A stretch of 64,000 nucleotides of DNA from an uncultured Archangium sp. (GTDB lineage: Bacteria; Myxococcota; Myxococcia; Myxococcales; Myxococcaceae): NCBI GenBank assembly GCA_903905455.1, contig CAIVGN010000175.1, forward strand, positions 31,615 to 95,614, given 5' to 3'. Both the position numbers and the translations under genes were made by a program. This document shows, in pieces, positions 45,919 to 54,131 of this stretch; position 1 is the stretch's first letter, and every line of letters begins with the position of its first letter. Below the pieces are notes generated by a model. That model did not search any database, was not told the DNA's origin, and saw only the letters and a program-made list of their open reading frames with translations.

Positions 45919-47232
45919 ATGTTCGATCTCCTGATCAAGGGCGGCACCTGCGTCACGCCCTCGGGCCGGGTGCAGCAAGACGTGGGCGTGCGCGACGGCA
46001 CGGTGGTGGCCACAGGCGCCCTCGACGCCTCGCAGGCGAAGGAGATCTTCGACGCGAAGGGCCTGCACGTGCTGCCCGGCGTGGTCGACCCGCAGTGTCA
46101 CTTTCGCGAGCCGGGCCTGACGCACAAGGAAGACCTCGGCAGCGGCAGCGCGTCGGCGGCGCTCGGAGGGGTGACCACCTTCTTCGAGATGCCCAACACG
46201 CACCCCAACACCGACTCGGCCGAGCAGCTCGCGTGGAAGGTGCAGCGCGCCCGCGAGACCTCGGTCATCGACTTCGCCTTCTTCATCGGCGCCACCAACG
46301 AGAACGCCGACACCCTGGGCTCGCTGGAGACGCTCGAGGGCTGCGCGGGGGTGAAGATGTTCTGCGGCTCGTCGACCGGCACCCTGCTGGTGGACAAGCC
46401 CGAGAACCAGCGCCGGGTGATGAAGAGCGGGCGCCGCCGCATCGCCTGTCACAGCGAAGACGAGGCGCGGCTCCAGGCGCGCAAGGGCCTCTTCGCCGGC
46501 CAGGGCCCCACGGCCCACCCCGAGTGGCGCGACGAGGCGTGCGCGGTGCTCAGCACCACCAGCCTGCTGGCCCTCGCGCGCGAGACCCGGCGCCGGCTGC
46601 ACGTGCTCCACGTCACCACCCAGGGCGAGCTGCCCCTGCTCGAGGCCAACAAGGAGCTCGTCACCTTCGAGGTCTGCCCCCAGCACCTCACCCTCGCCGC
46701 GCCCGAGTGTTACGAGCGCCTGGGCACGCTGGCGCAGATGAACCCGCCCATTCGCGACGCCCGCCACCAGGCCGCGCTGTGGGACGCCATCCGGTCCGGC
46801 CTCGTCGACGTGCTGGGCAGTGACCACGCGCCGCACACCCTGGAAGAGAAGCAGAAGCCGTGGCCCGCCTCGCCCTCGGGCATGCCCGGCGTGCAGACCC
46901 TGGTGCCCCTGATGCTCAACCACGTGAACGAAGGGCGGCTCACGCTCGAGCGCTTCGTCGACCTGACCAGCGCGGGCCCGGCGCGCGTGTTCGGCATGCT
47001 GCGCAAGGGCCGCCTGGCCCCCGGCTACGACGCCGACTTCACGCTGGTCGATCTCGCCGCGCAGCGCACCATCACCAACGACTGGTCGAAGTCGCGCTGC
47101 GGGTGGACGCCCTTCGACGGCATGCGCGTCACCGGCTGGCCGATGGCCACCATCTCGCGCGGCCGGGTGGTGATGCGTGACGGTGCGCTCGTCGGGCCGC
47201 CGATGGGTCGGCCGGTCACCTTCGAGCGCTGA
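45919..47232 (+). CDS. Dihydroorotase-type amidohydrolase
   Basis: The protein has 437 residues and the class I dihydroorotase/allantoinase fold. The first metal motif is DPQCHFREPG (58-66): H61 is kept and the first His is Gln (Q59). This Gln form occurs in one large subfamily. GVKMF (K146, candidate carboxylated Lys), ACHSED and GSDHAPH complete the site. Likely reaction: carbamoyl-aspartate to dihydroorotate in pyrimidine synthesis, or a related cyclic-amide hydrolysis. No other pyr genes are adjacent. Confidence 0.85.
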   Translation: MFDLLIKGGTCVTPSGRVQQDVGVRDGTVVATGALDASQAKEIFDAKGLHVLPGVVDPQCHFREPGLTHKEDLGSGSASAALGGVTTFFEMPNTHPNTDSAEQLAWKVQRARETSVIDFAFFIGATNENADTLGSLETLEGCAGVKMFCGSSTGTLLVDKPENQRRVMKSGRRRIACHSEDEARLQARKGLFAGQGPTAHPEWRDEACAVLSTTSLLALARETRRRLHVLHVTTQGELPLLEANKELVTFEVCPQHLTLAAPECYERLGTLAQMNPPIRDARHQAALWDAIRSGLVDVLGSDHAPHTLEEKQKPWPASPSGMPGVQTLVPLMLNHVNEGRLTLERFVDLTSAGPARVFGMLRKGRLAPGYDADFTLVDLAAQRTITNDWSKSRCGWTPFDGMRVTGWPMATISRGRVVMRDGALVGPPMGRPVTFER

Positions 47233-47241
47233 AGCCCCGCG

Positions 47242-47763
47242 TCACTCTTCCTTCGCGGGCTCGTCGGCCGGCTCTTCGTCGGGCGGGGTCGCGTCTTCCG
47301 GCGGGGCGAGGTCGTCCGGCGGGGGCGCCGCGCGCTCGGCAGCGAGCAGGTCGATACGCTTACCGCCTGCTTCGATGACCAGGGTCTCGTAGTCCCAGTC
47401 GCCGCCGTTGCCGCGGGCCTTCACGACGAGCGTGCCCTTCCCCTTCGGGCCTTCGACCGGCATCGAGAAGTCGGCCATGCCCTTGCCGTTCTCTTCCTTC
47501 ATGCTGCCGTTGAGCCCGAAGCCGGGGGAGAGGGGCGTACCCAGCGTGGCCTCGACCTCCGCGTTGGCGTTGGCCTTGACCATGGCCGAGAGGAACACCG
47601 GGCTGCCCTGGATCATCTTGCTCGCGCCGAAGTAGGCGACGGCGCCGAACACGCCGCAGCACATCATCGGCACGATGCACCCGACGGGGAGCAACCACTT
47701 CCAGTTGCGGGAGAACCAGTTGGGCTGCGCGGGGGGCGGGGCGAGGTTGGCGTTGGGGGTCAT
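47242..47763 (-). CDS. Coa1-like membrane protein
   Basis: The protein has 173 residues. A Pro-rich N-terminus is followed by one transmembrane segment (about 24-46), then a Tim21/Coa1-type domain (about 60-140) with LGTPLSPGFGLNGSM, a GPKGKG turn and a late tryptophan strand (GDWDYETLVI). An acidic/Pro tail ends the protein. The mitochondrial Coa1 assists cytochrome oxidase assembly; the bacterial role is unproven. It is the last gene of the minus-strand operon, 7 bp after the E2-like gene. Confidence 0.7.
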   Translation of the reverse strand: MTPNANLAPPPAQPNWFSRNWKWLLPVGCIVPMMCCGVFGAVAYFGASKMIQGSPVFLSAMVKANANAEVEATLGTPLSPGFGLNGSMKEENGKGMADFSMPVEGPKGKGTLVVKARGNGGDWDYETLVIEAGGKRIDLLAAERAAPPPDDLAPPEDATPPDEEPADEPAKEE

Positions 47764-47770
47764 GGGGTCC

Positions 47771-48604
47771 TCAGACGGCGTCGAACTTCTCGAAGGGGTT
47801 CTCCAGCATCTCTTTGACGGTCTTGGCGAGCACGCCGGCGTGGAAGCCGTCGATGAAGCGGTGATCGAAGCTGGCGTTGAGGCTCATCACCTTGCCGGCC
47901 ACCACCTTGCCGTCCTCGACCACGGGCATGTCGAGCACCGCGCCGGGGGCCAGGAAGATGGGCGTGTTGGTGTACGGCACCAGCGGCACGTAGGCGATGT
48001 CCAGGCCGAGGCTGCCCACGTTGGTGATGGTCACGCCGCCGAACGCGTCCTTGGGCATGCCCAGGAACGAGAGGTCGAGGTTCAGCGTGTACATCAGGAA
48101 GCCGAGCAGCTTGAGGAAGGTGTTCATGAACATGAAGGGGATCTTCTTGATGGTCCCCTTCGAGTCCTCGAGCGCCTTGTCCTTGCGGTTGCGCACCTTG
48201 TCCACGGCGTCCTGCATCTCGGCCGCCATTTCCTTGAGCGACTTCTTCTCGGCGTCGGCGATGCGCGCGGCGGTCAGGTCGACCTTGCCGTCACCCTGGT
48301 CGGCCTGCACCACGAGCACGGAGATGGTGATCTGGTCGCGCAGGTAGATCTTGTTGAAGCGGAGCACCGCGTTGGCATCGGGGCAGCGCTTGAGCCCCTC
48401 GGCGACGGCCTTGGCCACGAGGTGCGTCACGGTGAGCCGCACGCCGTGCACCTCGCGAAAGCGCTCGATGTACGTCAGCGCCTTGTCCATGCGGATGCGC
48501 ATCGTGCCGTAGACCGTCGGGTCGTAGGCCGTCTGCCAGGTGCCGATGGCGATCTTGCGGAAGCTGGAGACGTCCTTCTTCGGAGTCAGAGACAGGTGGC
48601 CCAT
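47771..48604 (-). CDS. Stand-alone 2-oxo acid dehydrogenase E2 catalytic domain
   Basis: The protein has 277 residues and only the acyltransferase (catalytic) domain; the lipoyl and subunit-binding domains are absent. The active-site motif FDHRFIDGFHAG is intact near the C-terminus (catalytic His and Asp). A hydrophobic insertion (FMFMNTFLKLLGFLMYTL) sits in the middle. Such single-domain E2 homologues exist in several phyla, with unknown substrates. ATG at 48604. It lies between a HIT gene and the Coa1-like gene in the same operon. Confidence 0.82.
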   Translation of the reverse strand: MGHLSLTPKKDVSSFRKIAIGTWQTAYDPTVYGTMRIRMDKALTYIERFREVHGVRLTVTHLVAKAVAEGLKRCPDANAVLRFNKIYLRDQITISVLVVQADQGDGKVDLTAARIADAEKKSLKEMAAEMQDAVDKVRNRKDKALEDSKGTIKKIPFMFMNTFLKLLGFLMYTLNLDLSFLGMPKDAFGGVTITNVGSLGLDIAYVPLVPYTNTPIFLAPGAVLDMPVVEDGKVVAGKVMSLNASFDHRFIDGFHAGVLAKTVKEMLENPFEKFDAV

Positions 48605-48667
48605 TGCGCGGATCGTCGCAGGCTTTGGGCTCACCCTCCCCTCAAATTCAGATGACGCGACGAGCCA

Positions 48668-49012
48668 TCACCCCGGCGGCCACGCGAGCTGGCGCCCGGC
48701 GAGCATGTGGAGGTGTACGTGGAAGACGGTCTGGCCGGCGTCGCGGTTGGTGTTCATCACCAGCCGGTAGCCCGGCTCGGAGAAGCCCTGATCGCGCGCG
48801 TACTTCGCGGCGGCGACCATCAGGTGGCCGAGCAGCTCGCGGTCTTCGGGCGTCGCCTCGTTCATGCTGGCGAGGTGCCGGCGGGGAATGAAGAGCGCGT
48901 GGTGCGGCGCCTGGGGGTTGATGTCGAGGAACCCCACGCAGAGGGCGTCGTCGTGCACCAGCTTCGCGGGGATGGCGCCAGAGACGATGCGGCAGAACAG
49001 GCAGTCGGACAT
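48668..49012 (-). CDS. HIT-family nucleotide-binding protein
   Basis: The protein has 114 residues. Zn-binding-type Cys pair (C4, C7) at the start and the histidine triad HVHLH (H98, H100, H102) near the end identify the HINT branch. HINT proteins hydrolyse aminoacyl- or phosphoramidate-AMP compounds. The start is an ATG 14 bp downstream of the MOSC gene in the minus-strand operon. Confidence 0.95.
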   Translation of the reverse strand: MSDCLFCRIVSGAIPAKLVHDDALCVGFLDINPQAPHHALFIPRRHLASMNEATPEDRELLGHLMVAAAKYARDQGFSEPGYRLVMNTNRDAGQTVFHVHLHMLAGRQLAWPPG

Positions 49013-49026
49013 GCGCTGGTTCTACC

Positions 49027-49818
49027 TCACTCTGCGAGCACGTCGGCGCCCACCGCGAGCGTGCCTTCGGAGCGGTGCACGAGGTTCATCCCGAAGATGG
49101 GCCCCCGCCCGGGCATGGAGTGCAGCCTGGTCAGCGTGGTCAACGGCCGCTGGCCCGCGGAGCGCGCGCCGGTGCGTTGATCCGTGGTGATGGCCACGCA
49201 GCGCGCGCAAGGCTTAACCGCGTCGAAGCGCAACGCGTCGATGGTCAGCTGCTTCCACTCGTCTTCACGCCACGCCGTCTCGGCGCGGACCACGAGGTTG
49301 GGGCGAAACCGGTCCATCGTCAGCGGCACCTCGAGGACGGCGTTGAGCGCGTCGAGCGAGGCCTCGTTGGCGATGAGCAGCGGGTACCCATCGGTGAAGG
49401 TGGTCAGCGCGTTGCGGGCGTAGGCCGGGTCGACCGCGCGGCGCGCGTCTTCGGCGAAGGACACCAGGCGGCACGGGAGACCCAGTCGCGTCGACAACCA
49501 CGCGGCGACCTCGTCACCGGCGTCCAGCGCGTCGAAGGTGTCCTTCCACACCGTCACCGCGCGGCGCGGCGCACCGCGCGCAGGCGTGGCGACGTCGAGC
49601 GTGGTGGATCCGTCGTCGAGGCGCAGGCCGCCGGGGAGCAGCGCGGGCTGCAGCCGCACCAGCGCAGGCGTGGAGCGCAGGGTGACGAAGCGGTTCGAGG
49701 CGTCGACCACCATCCACCGTCGATCCCCGACGAGGCCCTGCGCGTCGAGCGTCAGCGCGTCGACCTGCACCGGGCGCATGGACTTCACCGGGTAGATGAA
49801 GGCCGACAGCAGCTTCAC
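49027..49818 (-). CDS. MOSC domain protein (YcbX/mARC-like)
   Basis: The protein has 263 residues. The N-terminal MOSC_N barrel (IYPVKSMRPVQVDAL, GLVGDRRWMVVD) is followed by a MOSC domain with PNLVV and the molybdenum-binding-type Cys in KPCARCVAIT (about 203-212). Relatives reduce N-hydroxylated compounds or bind molybdenum cofactor. The start GTG at 49818 overlaps the stop of the upstream NAD-binding gene (GTGA). Confidence 0.9.
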   Translation of the reverse strand: MKLLSAFIYPVKSMRPVQVDALTLDAQGLVGDRRWMVVDASNRFVTLRSTPALVRLQPALLPGGLRLDDGSTTLDVATPARGAPRRAVTVWKDTFDALDAGDEVAAWLSTRLGLPCRLVSFAEDARRAVDPAYARNALTTFTDGYPLLIANEASLDALNAVLEVPLTMDRFRPNLVVRAETAWREDEWKQLTIDALRFDAVKPCARCVAITTDQRTGARSAGQRPLTTLTRLHSMPGRGPIFGMNLVHRSEGTLAVGADVLAE

Positions 49819-50693
49819 GGCTGCGTCTCGAGCCACGCCCCGAAGTGCCGCATCACGCGCTCGTGCATGGCGGCCTGGGTGAAGCGGTAGAGGGGAAAGG
49901 GCAGCGCCGACTCGTAGCCCACCAGCGAGGCCACCACCGTCACCTGGTCGAGCAGCACGCGGAACTCGAAGCGCCCCAGCCCGCCCCCGCGGCGCACCAG
50001 GGCCCCGTTCGACACCTCGAGCCACGCGAGGTCGTCACTGGAGCGGCCCGGCACGTGGCGCAGCACCAACGCCCGCACCCCGGCGATGTCGATGGTGAAG
50101 GCCCCGGCGCGCTCGACGGTCTTCACCGTGGGCACGTCGCTGGGCAGCCACGTGAAGTAGGCCCGCGCGAAGTCGAGCGCCGACCAGCCCGCTGGCCGCA
50201 CGTAGCGCTGCACCGAGCAGTTGAGGTGCGTGGGTTCCTTCGCTGCGCGCGCCGGCCCGGTCCACGCGGGGGTGGTCATCGACTTCGCGCCGGGGCCGGA
50301 GTTCACCATCGCCGCGAGCAACTCCACCGGGTCGGGGCCTCCGCCGCGCAGCACCGAGAGGGGCACGCCGGCGCGCTCGAGCAGCGGCACCCGCGCGTCG
50401 TCGTCGCCGCACGCGAAGTGCACGAGGTGCTTCACCCCGACGAGCTTCGCGGCCCGCGCCACCGAGTCGGCGAGGAGGAGGTCGAGGTCGGCCGGGGCCG
50501 CGCGCGAGAGCTTCGCCACCGGGCCGTTGGTGCGCGCGAGCATCACCACGGTCTGGGCGCCGGCGAAGGCGACCTCGGTCTCGTGCACGGTGGTGAGGTC
50601 CGCCTTTGCGAGCCGCACCTCGTGCGTCGCCTGGAGCCGGGTGGCGAGAGACTGACCTAAGGCACCTGCACCAGCGATGACGACGCGCGACAT
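49815..50693 (-). CDS. NAD(P)-binding epimerase-like protein
   Basis: The protein has 292 residues. The N-terminal Rossmann motif GAGALGQSL (7-15) and a central VVMLARTNGPV/HLVHFACGDDD region match an atypical extended SDR or epimerase fold. There is no obvious YxxxK, and the C-terminal half is divergent. It is the first gene of the five-gene minus-strand operon and is divergent from the NicO-type transporter. ATG at 50693. Confidence 0.7.
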   Translation of the reverse strand: MSRVVIAGAGALGQSLATRLQATHEVRLAKADLTTVHETEVAFAGAQTVVMLARTNGPVAKLSRAAPADLDLLLADSVARAAKLVGVKHLVHFACGDDDARVPLLERAGVPLSVLRGGGPDPVELLAAMVNSGPGAKSMTTPAWTGPARAAKEPTHLNCSVQRYVRPAGWSALDFARAYFTWLPSDVPTVKTVERAGAFTIDIAGVRALVLRHVPGRSSDDLAWLEVSNGALVRRGGGLGRFEFRVLLDQVTVVASLVGYESALPFPLYRFTQAAMHERVMRHFGAWLETQP

Positions 50694-50763
50694 GGCGAGG
50701 GGCCATAGACCAACGCCGCCGTCTCCCCAACAGCGCTGAGGAGCTGTGGTATGCGCTTTCGCT

Positions 50764-51453
50764 GTGACGTCCCTCGTCCCCAGCTTCGTCGGCCTCGCGC
50801 TGGGCATGCGCCACGCGCTGGAGCCCGATCACCTCGCCGCCGTCTCCACGCTGGCCAGCGAAGAGCGCGGCGGCACCCGGGCGAGCCTGAAGCTGGGCCT
50901 GTACTGGGGCCTGGGTCACACCCTGTCGCTGGTGCTCGTCGGTGGCTCGTTGGCCCTGGTCGGGGCGCAGATGCCGGCGCGGCTGGAGCACGGCTTCGAG
51001 CTGCTGGTCGCGGTGATGGTGGTGGGCCTCGGGCTGCGCGCCGTCGCCCGCGCGGTGAAGGAAGGCCGCGAGGGTCTGGAGCACACCCACGCGCACGGCC
51101 ACCTCGAGCACACGCACCCCGCGCCGTCGTCGCACTTGCACCTGAGCCAGTGGACGCTGGCCACCCGGCCGCTGCTCATCGGCGTGATGCATGGGCTCGC
51201 GGGCAGCGGCGCGCTGACGGCGCTGGTGCTGGCCGAGCTGCCGACCGCGGCCGCGCGGCTGACGTACATCGCGCTCTTCGGCGCCGGCAGCATCGTGGGC
51301 ATGGGGTTGTTGACCGGCCTTGCGGGCGTGCCGCTGATGCGCCTGGCCCGGGCGCCGCGCCTGTCGGCGGGGCTGCTGCTGGTGACGGGGCTGCTCTCGA
51401 CGGGCATCGGCGCCTGGTGGGGCGTGACCTCCCTCTCGCACCTCCTGGCATGA
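50764..51453 (+). CDS. NicO/UreH-type nickel-cobalt transporter
   Basis: The protein has about 229 residues and six or more transmembrane segments. The metal motif GMRHALEPDHLAAVSTL (HxxxxDH) in helix 1 is characteristic of NiCoT/UreH-like carriers. A His-rich loop (HTHAHGHLEHTHP) follows helix 3, presumably a metal buffer. GTG at 50764 is an uncertain choice; GTG at 50746 is in frame too. GAGGAG at 50738-50743 is best spaced for an ATG at 50751 that is in another frame. Confidence 0.8.
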   Translation: MTSLVPSFVGLALGMRHALEPDHLAAVSTLASEERGGTRASLKLGLYWGLGHTLSLVLVGGSLALVGAQMPARLEHGFELLVAVMVVGLGLRAVARAVKEGREGLEHTHAHGHLEHTHPAPSSHLHLSQWTLATRPLLIGVMHGLAGSGALTALVLAELPTAAARLTYIALFGAGSIVGMGLLTGLAGVPLMRLARAPRLSAGLLLVTGLLSTGIGAWWGVTSLSHLLA

Positions 51454-51454
51454 C

Positions 51455-51496
51455 TCCCTCGCCCCGCAAGCGGGGAGAGGGCCGGGGTGAGGGGCC
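51455..51496. repeat. REP-like GC-rich palindrome
   Basis: A hairpin of the form CCCTC-GCCCCGC-AA-GCGGGGA-GAGGG (51456-51480), followed by a GCCGGGGTGAGGGG run. This common intergenic element resembles REP-type palindromes of proteobacteria. It sits directly after the transporter stop and could act as an mRNA 3' end or weak terminator. Confidence 0.7.
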
Positions 51497-51538
51497 GAAC
51501 CGGGCACCCGCGCCCGACTCCCGACGGCCTGGGGCCGC

Positions 51539-52036
51539 ATGACCCCCGAGCATCGCGCCACCGCCCGCTGGCTCATCCTCGCGGCCTCCGTCTGGCTCAC
51601 GGCCATGGCCATCACGCGCTGGAAGCACGAACCCGCACCAGCGCCCCTCCCGGCCTGGCAGCACCCCATCACCGAGCTGCCCCCCGCCCAGCACCACCAC
51701 TACCTCCAGCTCCGCGAGGCGATCCTCACCGCCGAGCGCGCGCGAAGCACCGGCGCCTGGCCCACCACCTTCCTCCCCGGCTACACCCTTCGCCAGCAGC
51801 GCCTGACGATCAACTACGTGGGCGAAGCCGAGGGCCTGCGCTGGTTGGTGCTCTTCCTCGAGCCCGACCCGCGCGTCCCCCCGGAGCACGCGCCACCCGA
51901 CGACGAGCACCACGCCCTGCCCGACGGCACCGCGCTGCACGTGACGGTGTGGACGCAGCCCCTGGCCGAGCCGGCTCCCGAGTCCGTCACCGCCTTCCCC
52001 GCGGCGGAAGGATGGGTGGAGCGCGTGCGGCGCTGA
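51539..52036 (+). CDS. Hypothetical membrane-anchored protein
   Basis: The protein has 165 residues: one N-terminal hydrophobic segment (about 9-26), a Pro/His-rich soluble region and a C-terminal beta-rich part. Histidine clusters (HHHYL, DDEHHALP) suggest possible metal binding near the metal transporter, which is inference only. No family was recognised. It is followed 15 bp later by another small membrane protein. Confidence 0.6.
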   Translation: MTPEHRATARWLILAASVWLTAMAITRWKHEPAPAPLPAWQHPITELPPAQHHHYLQLREAILTAERARSTGAWPTTFLPGYTLRQQRLTINYVGEAEGLRWLVLFLEPDPRVPPEHAPPDDEHHALPDGTALHVTVWTQPLAEPAPESVTAFPAAEGWVERVRR

Positions 52037-52051
52037 TACACCGCGCGCGGC

Positions 52052-52612
52052 ATGCTCTCCCTCCAGACCCTGCAGCGCCTCCTCGTGCTCTCCGCGGTCC
52101 TGTGGACCCTCTTCCCGCGGACGGGCGGCTTCGCGTTCGGCGCGACCTGGGTGCTGCTGACGCTGGGCACGATGAACCGCACCCGGCGCGCGCGGGCGAT
52201 CCTCGAGACGCACCTGGGCACCACCCTGGGCGCGCTCACGCCCGAGGCGCAGGCCCTGGCGAAGCGTTTCCCGCTGGCGACGGTGTGGCCGTCGACGGCC
52301 GAGCGCTGGGGCGTGAGCTGGCAGTTGGCCGCGCTGCTCTCGCTGATCATGGGCGGGGTGTTCATGGCCTGGGCGCTGTTCACCACCACGCCCTCGTACC
52401 TGCTCTTCCTGCTCCCGCTCGCGGTGATGCTCGTGGGCGGCGGCACCATGTCGCGGGTGCTCAAGATGGCCGAGCGGGTGAAGGGCGATCTCAAGGACCT
52501 CCAGCCCGCGCACGACGCGCTGACCACGCTGGTGGCGCTCAAGACCGCGGTGGGGCAATGGCCTCCCGAGCCGTCGCCCGACCCCGAACCGCCTGCCCCG
52601 AAACAGCCATGA
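52052..52612 (+). CDS. Small membrane protein of unknown function
   Basis: The protein has 186 residues and four hydrophobic segments (about 5-22, 28-42, 90-112, 114-135), with an Arg/Lys-rich cytoplasmic-type helix between and a Pro-rich tail. No domain was recognised. Its stop overlaps the ATG of the MBL hydrolase gene (ATGA), so the two are translationally coupled. Confidence 0.65.
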   Translation: MLSLQTLQRLLVLSAVLWTLFPRTGGFAFGATWVLLTLGTMNRTRRARAILETHLGTTLGALTPEAQALAKRFPLATVWPSTAERWGVSWQLAALLSLIMGGVFMAWALFTTTPSYLLFLLPLAVMLVGGGTMSRVLKMAERVKGDLKDLQPAHDALTTLVALKTAVGQWPPEPSPDPEPPAPKQP

Positions 52613-53517
52613 ACCGACTTCTCTGCCTGAGCTTCTTCTTCGTGGCCTGTGCGTCGCCGGCCATCGTCGTGCCCGCGGCCTCGGCCGTGGCCCGCACCGA
52701 GCGCCAGGCGCGCGAGGTCGAGCTGTGCGTGCTGATGCAGGAGACGGAACTGCGCCCGCTCTCCATGGGCGTCGCCGAGTCCACCAGCGCGAAGTGGAAG
52801 TACGCCATCGCGTCGATCGCCGTGAAGCACCCCGCGGGGCTGCTGATCATCGACCCCGCGTTCGGCGAGTCGATCGCCGATGATCTCCACCGCGCGGGCC
52901 CGTTCGTGATGGCGGTGATGGGCACCGAGCACACCAAGACGCCCGTGGCGCAGGTGATGGAGCAGGCCGGGCTCCACCCCGCAGACGTTCGCTTCGCGGT
53001 GATCACCCACGCCCACTGGGATCACACCGGCGGCCTGGGCGATCTCCCCAACGCCAGGGTGCTCATCGCGCGCGCCGAGCTCGAGTGGACCCAGCCCTTC
53101 ACCCGCTTCTTCGAAGGTGGCGTGATGCCGCACCACCTCAAGCGCGCCAAGGAGCGCATCTTCACCTACGACTTCAAGGGCCCCGCCATCGACGGCTTCG
53201 ACGGCAGCTTCGACGTCTTCGGGGACGGCGCGGTGGTCGCGGTGCCCATGCCCGGCCACACCCCCGGGAGCACCGGCTTCCTCGTGCGAGGAAAAGGCGG
53301 CGTGACCTGGCTGTTCTCGGGAGACACCACGTGGACCTTCCGCGGCGTGGAGATCCCCGCCCACAAGATGATCCGCGCCTTCGACTCGGACCTCCCGGCG
53401 CTGTCGGCGTCCATCGGCCGGCTGCACTCCTTTCTGGTCAACCGACCCGACGTGAAGGTCGTCCCCGCGCATGACGGCGACGCCCTGGCCGCCCTGCCGC
53501 GGTGCGACGCCCGCTGA
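52609..53517 (+). CDS. MBL-fold metallo-hydrolase lipoprotein
   Basis: The protein has 302 residues. The leader ends in VAC (lipobox Cys at about 14). The metallo-beta-lactamase fold has the metal motif THAHWDH (H134, H136, D138, H139), PGHTPGS and SGDTTW, and VPAHDG near the end; all metal ligands are present. Resembles lactonase/glyoxalase II-like enzymes (AHL lactonase type among others). The substrate is unknown. It closes the short plus-strand run that starts with the NicO-type gene. Confidence 0.9.
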   Translation: MNRLLCLSFFFVACASPAIVVPAASAVARTERQAREVELCVLMQETELRPLSMGVAESTSAKWKYAIASIAVKHPAGLLIIDPAFGESIADDLHRAGPFVMAVMGTEHTKTPVAQVMEQAGLHPADVRFAVITHAHWDHTGGLGDLPNARVLIARAELEWTQPFTRFFEGGVMPHHLKRAKERIFTYDFKGPAIDGFDGSFDVFGDGAVVAVPMPGHTPGSTGFLVRGKGGVTWLFSGDTTWTFRGVEIPAHKMIRAFDSDLPALSASIGRLHSFLVNRPDVKVVPAHDGDALAALPRCDAR

Positions 53518-53641
53518 GGTCGCGTCACACCCGGATCGTTCATTGCTGCATTTCATCCCAGCCCTGCACGATGGGCTGATCAGTCATTGTGGCGGCTTGG
53601 AGCCCGAAAACCGCGGCCCGCGTCGTGCACACGTCCGCGGC

Positions 53642-54046
53642 ATGCTCCAGATGCAAGACCTCCCGCTCGAGTCCTGTCTGGCAGTCGTCGGTACCACCTC
53701 GTTGGCGCGAGTCGTTGAACTCGCGGCGCAGTCCGGTGCCCGGTACGTGTTGGTGCGCGAGGCCACGGGTGACGTGAAGGGTGTGCAGCTGACCTCGGTC
53801 GCCAATTGGATGGCGACCCAGTCACCCTCGGTCACGGCAGAAGAGATTCCCCTCGTCGAAGGCGTGCAGGTCGAACTGGGCACCTCGTTGCTCGAGGCGC
53901 TGACCCTGCTGGCGTATTCCCCGGCCACGGTGCTGTTGGTGCGTGAACCCACCCTGGGCACCTGCCTGGTGGTGCAGCGCAACCTGCTGGAGATGACCGC
54001 GGGCCTCGAAGCGGCCGGCAGGCATCACGTCGAGCTCCTCAACTGA
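53642..54046 (+). CDS. CBS-domain-like protein
   Basis: The protein has 134 residues with two CBS-like repeats: LARVVELAAQSGARYVLV ... VKGVQLTSV and LLEALTLLAYSPATVLLV ... LGTCLVVQRNLLEM. CBS pairs bind adenine nucleotides. The match is weak and based on hydrophobic pattern. ATG at 53642 was chosen; an ATG three codons later is possible. A strong inverted repeat follows the gene. Confidence 0.55.
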   Translation: MLQMQDLPLESCLAVVGTTSLARVVELAAQSGARYVLVREATGDVKGVQLTSVANWMATQSPSVTAEEIPLVEGVQVELGTSLLEALTLLAYSPATVLLVREPTLGTCLVVQRNLLEMTAGLEAAGRHHVELLN

Positions 54047-54060
54047 AACAATCCCCCCGG

Positions 54061-54108
54061 TAGAAAAACATCGGCCCGCGCATCCCCGTGAAGGGAGGCG
54101 CGGGCCGA
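54061..54108 (-). terminator. Rho-independent terminator for the metalloprotease gene
   Basis: A perfect 11-bp stem, TCGGCCCGCGC (54071-54081) with GCGCGGGCCGA (54098-54108), closes a 16-base loop. On the minus strand the stem is followed by TGTTTTTCTA, a typical U-tract. It ends transcription from the minus-strand gene 54132-55625; on the plus strand there is no U-run. Confidence 0.8.
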
Positions 54109-54131
54109 AGCTCGTCGCACCGATGGTGGGA

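Noticed and set aside
50746..50763. Upstream GTG as the NicO-type transporter start
   Set aside because: GAGGAG is only two bases away, too close to serve it, so GTG at 50764 was preferred, without certainty.
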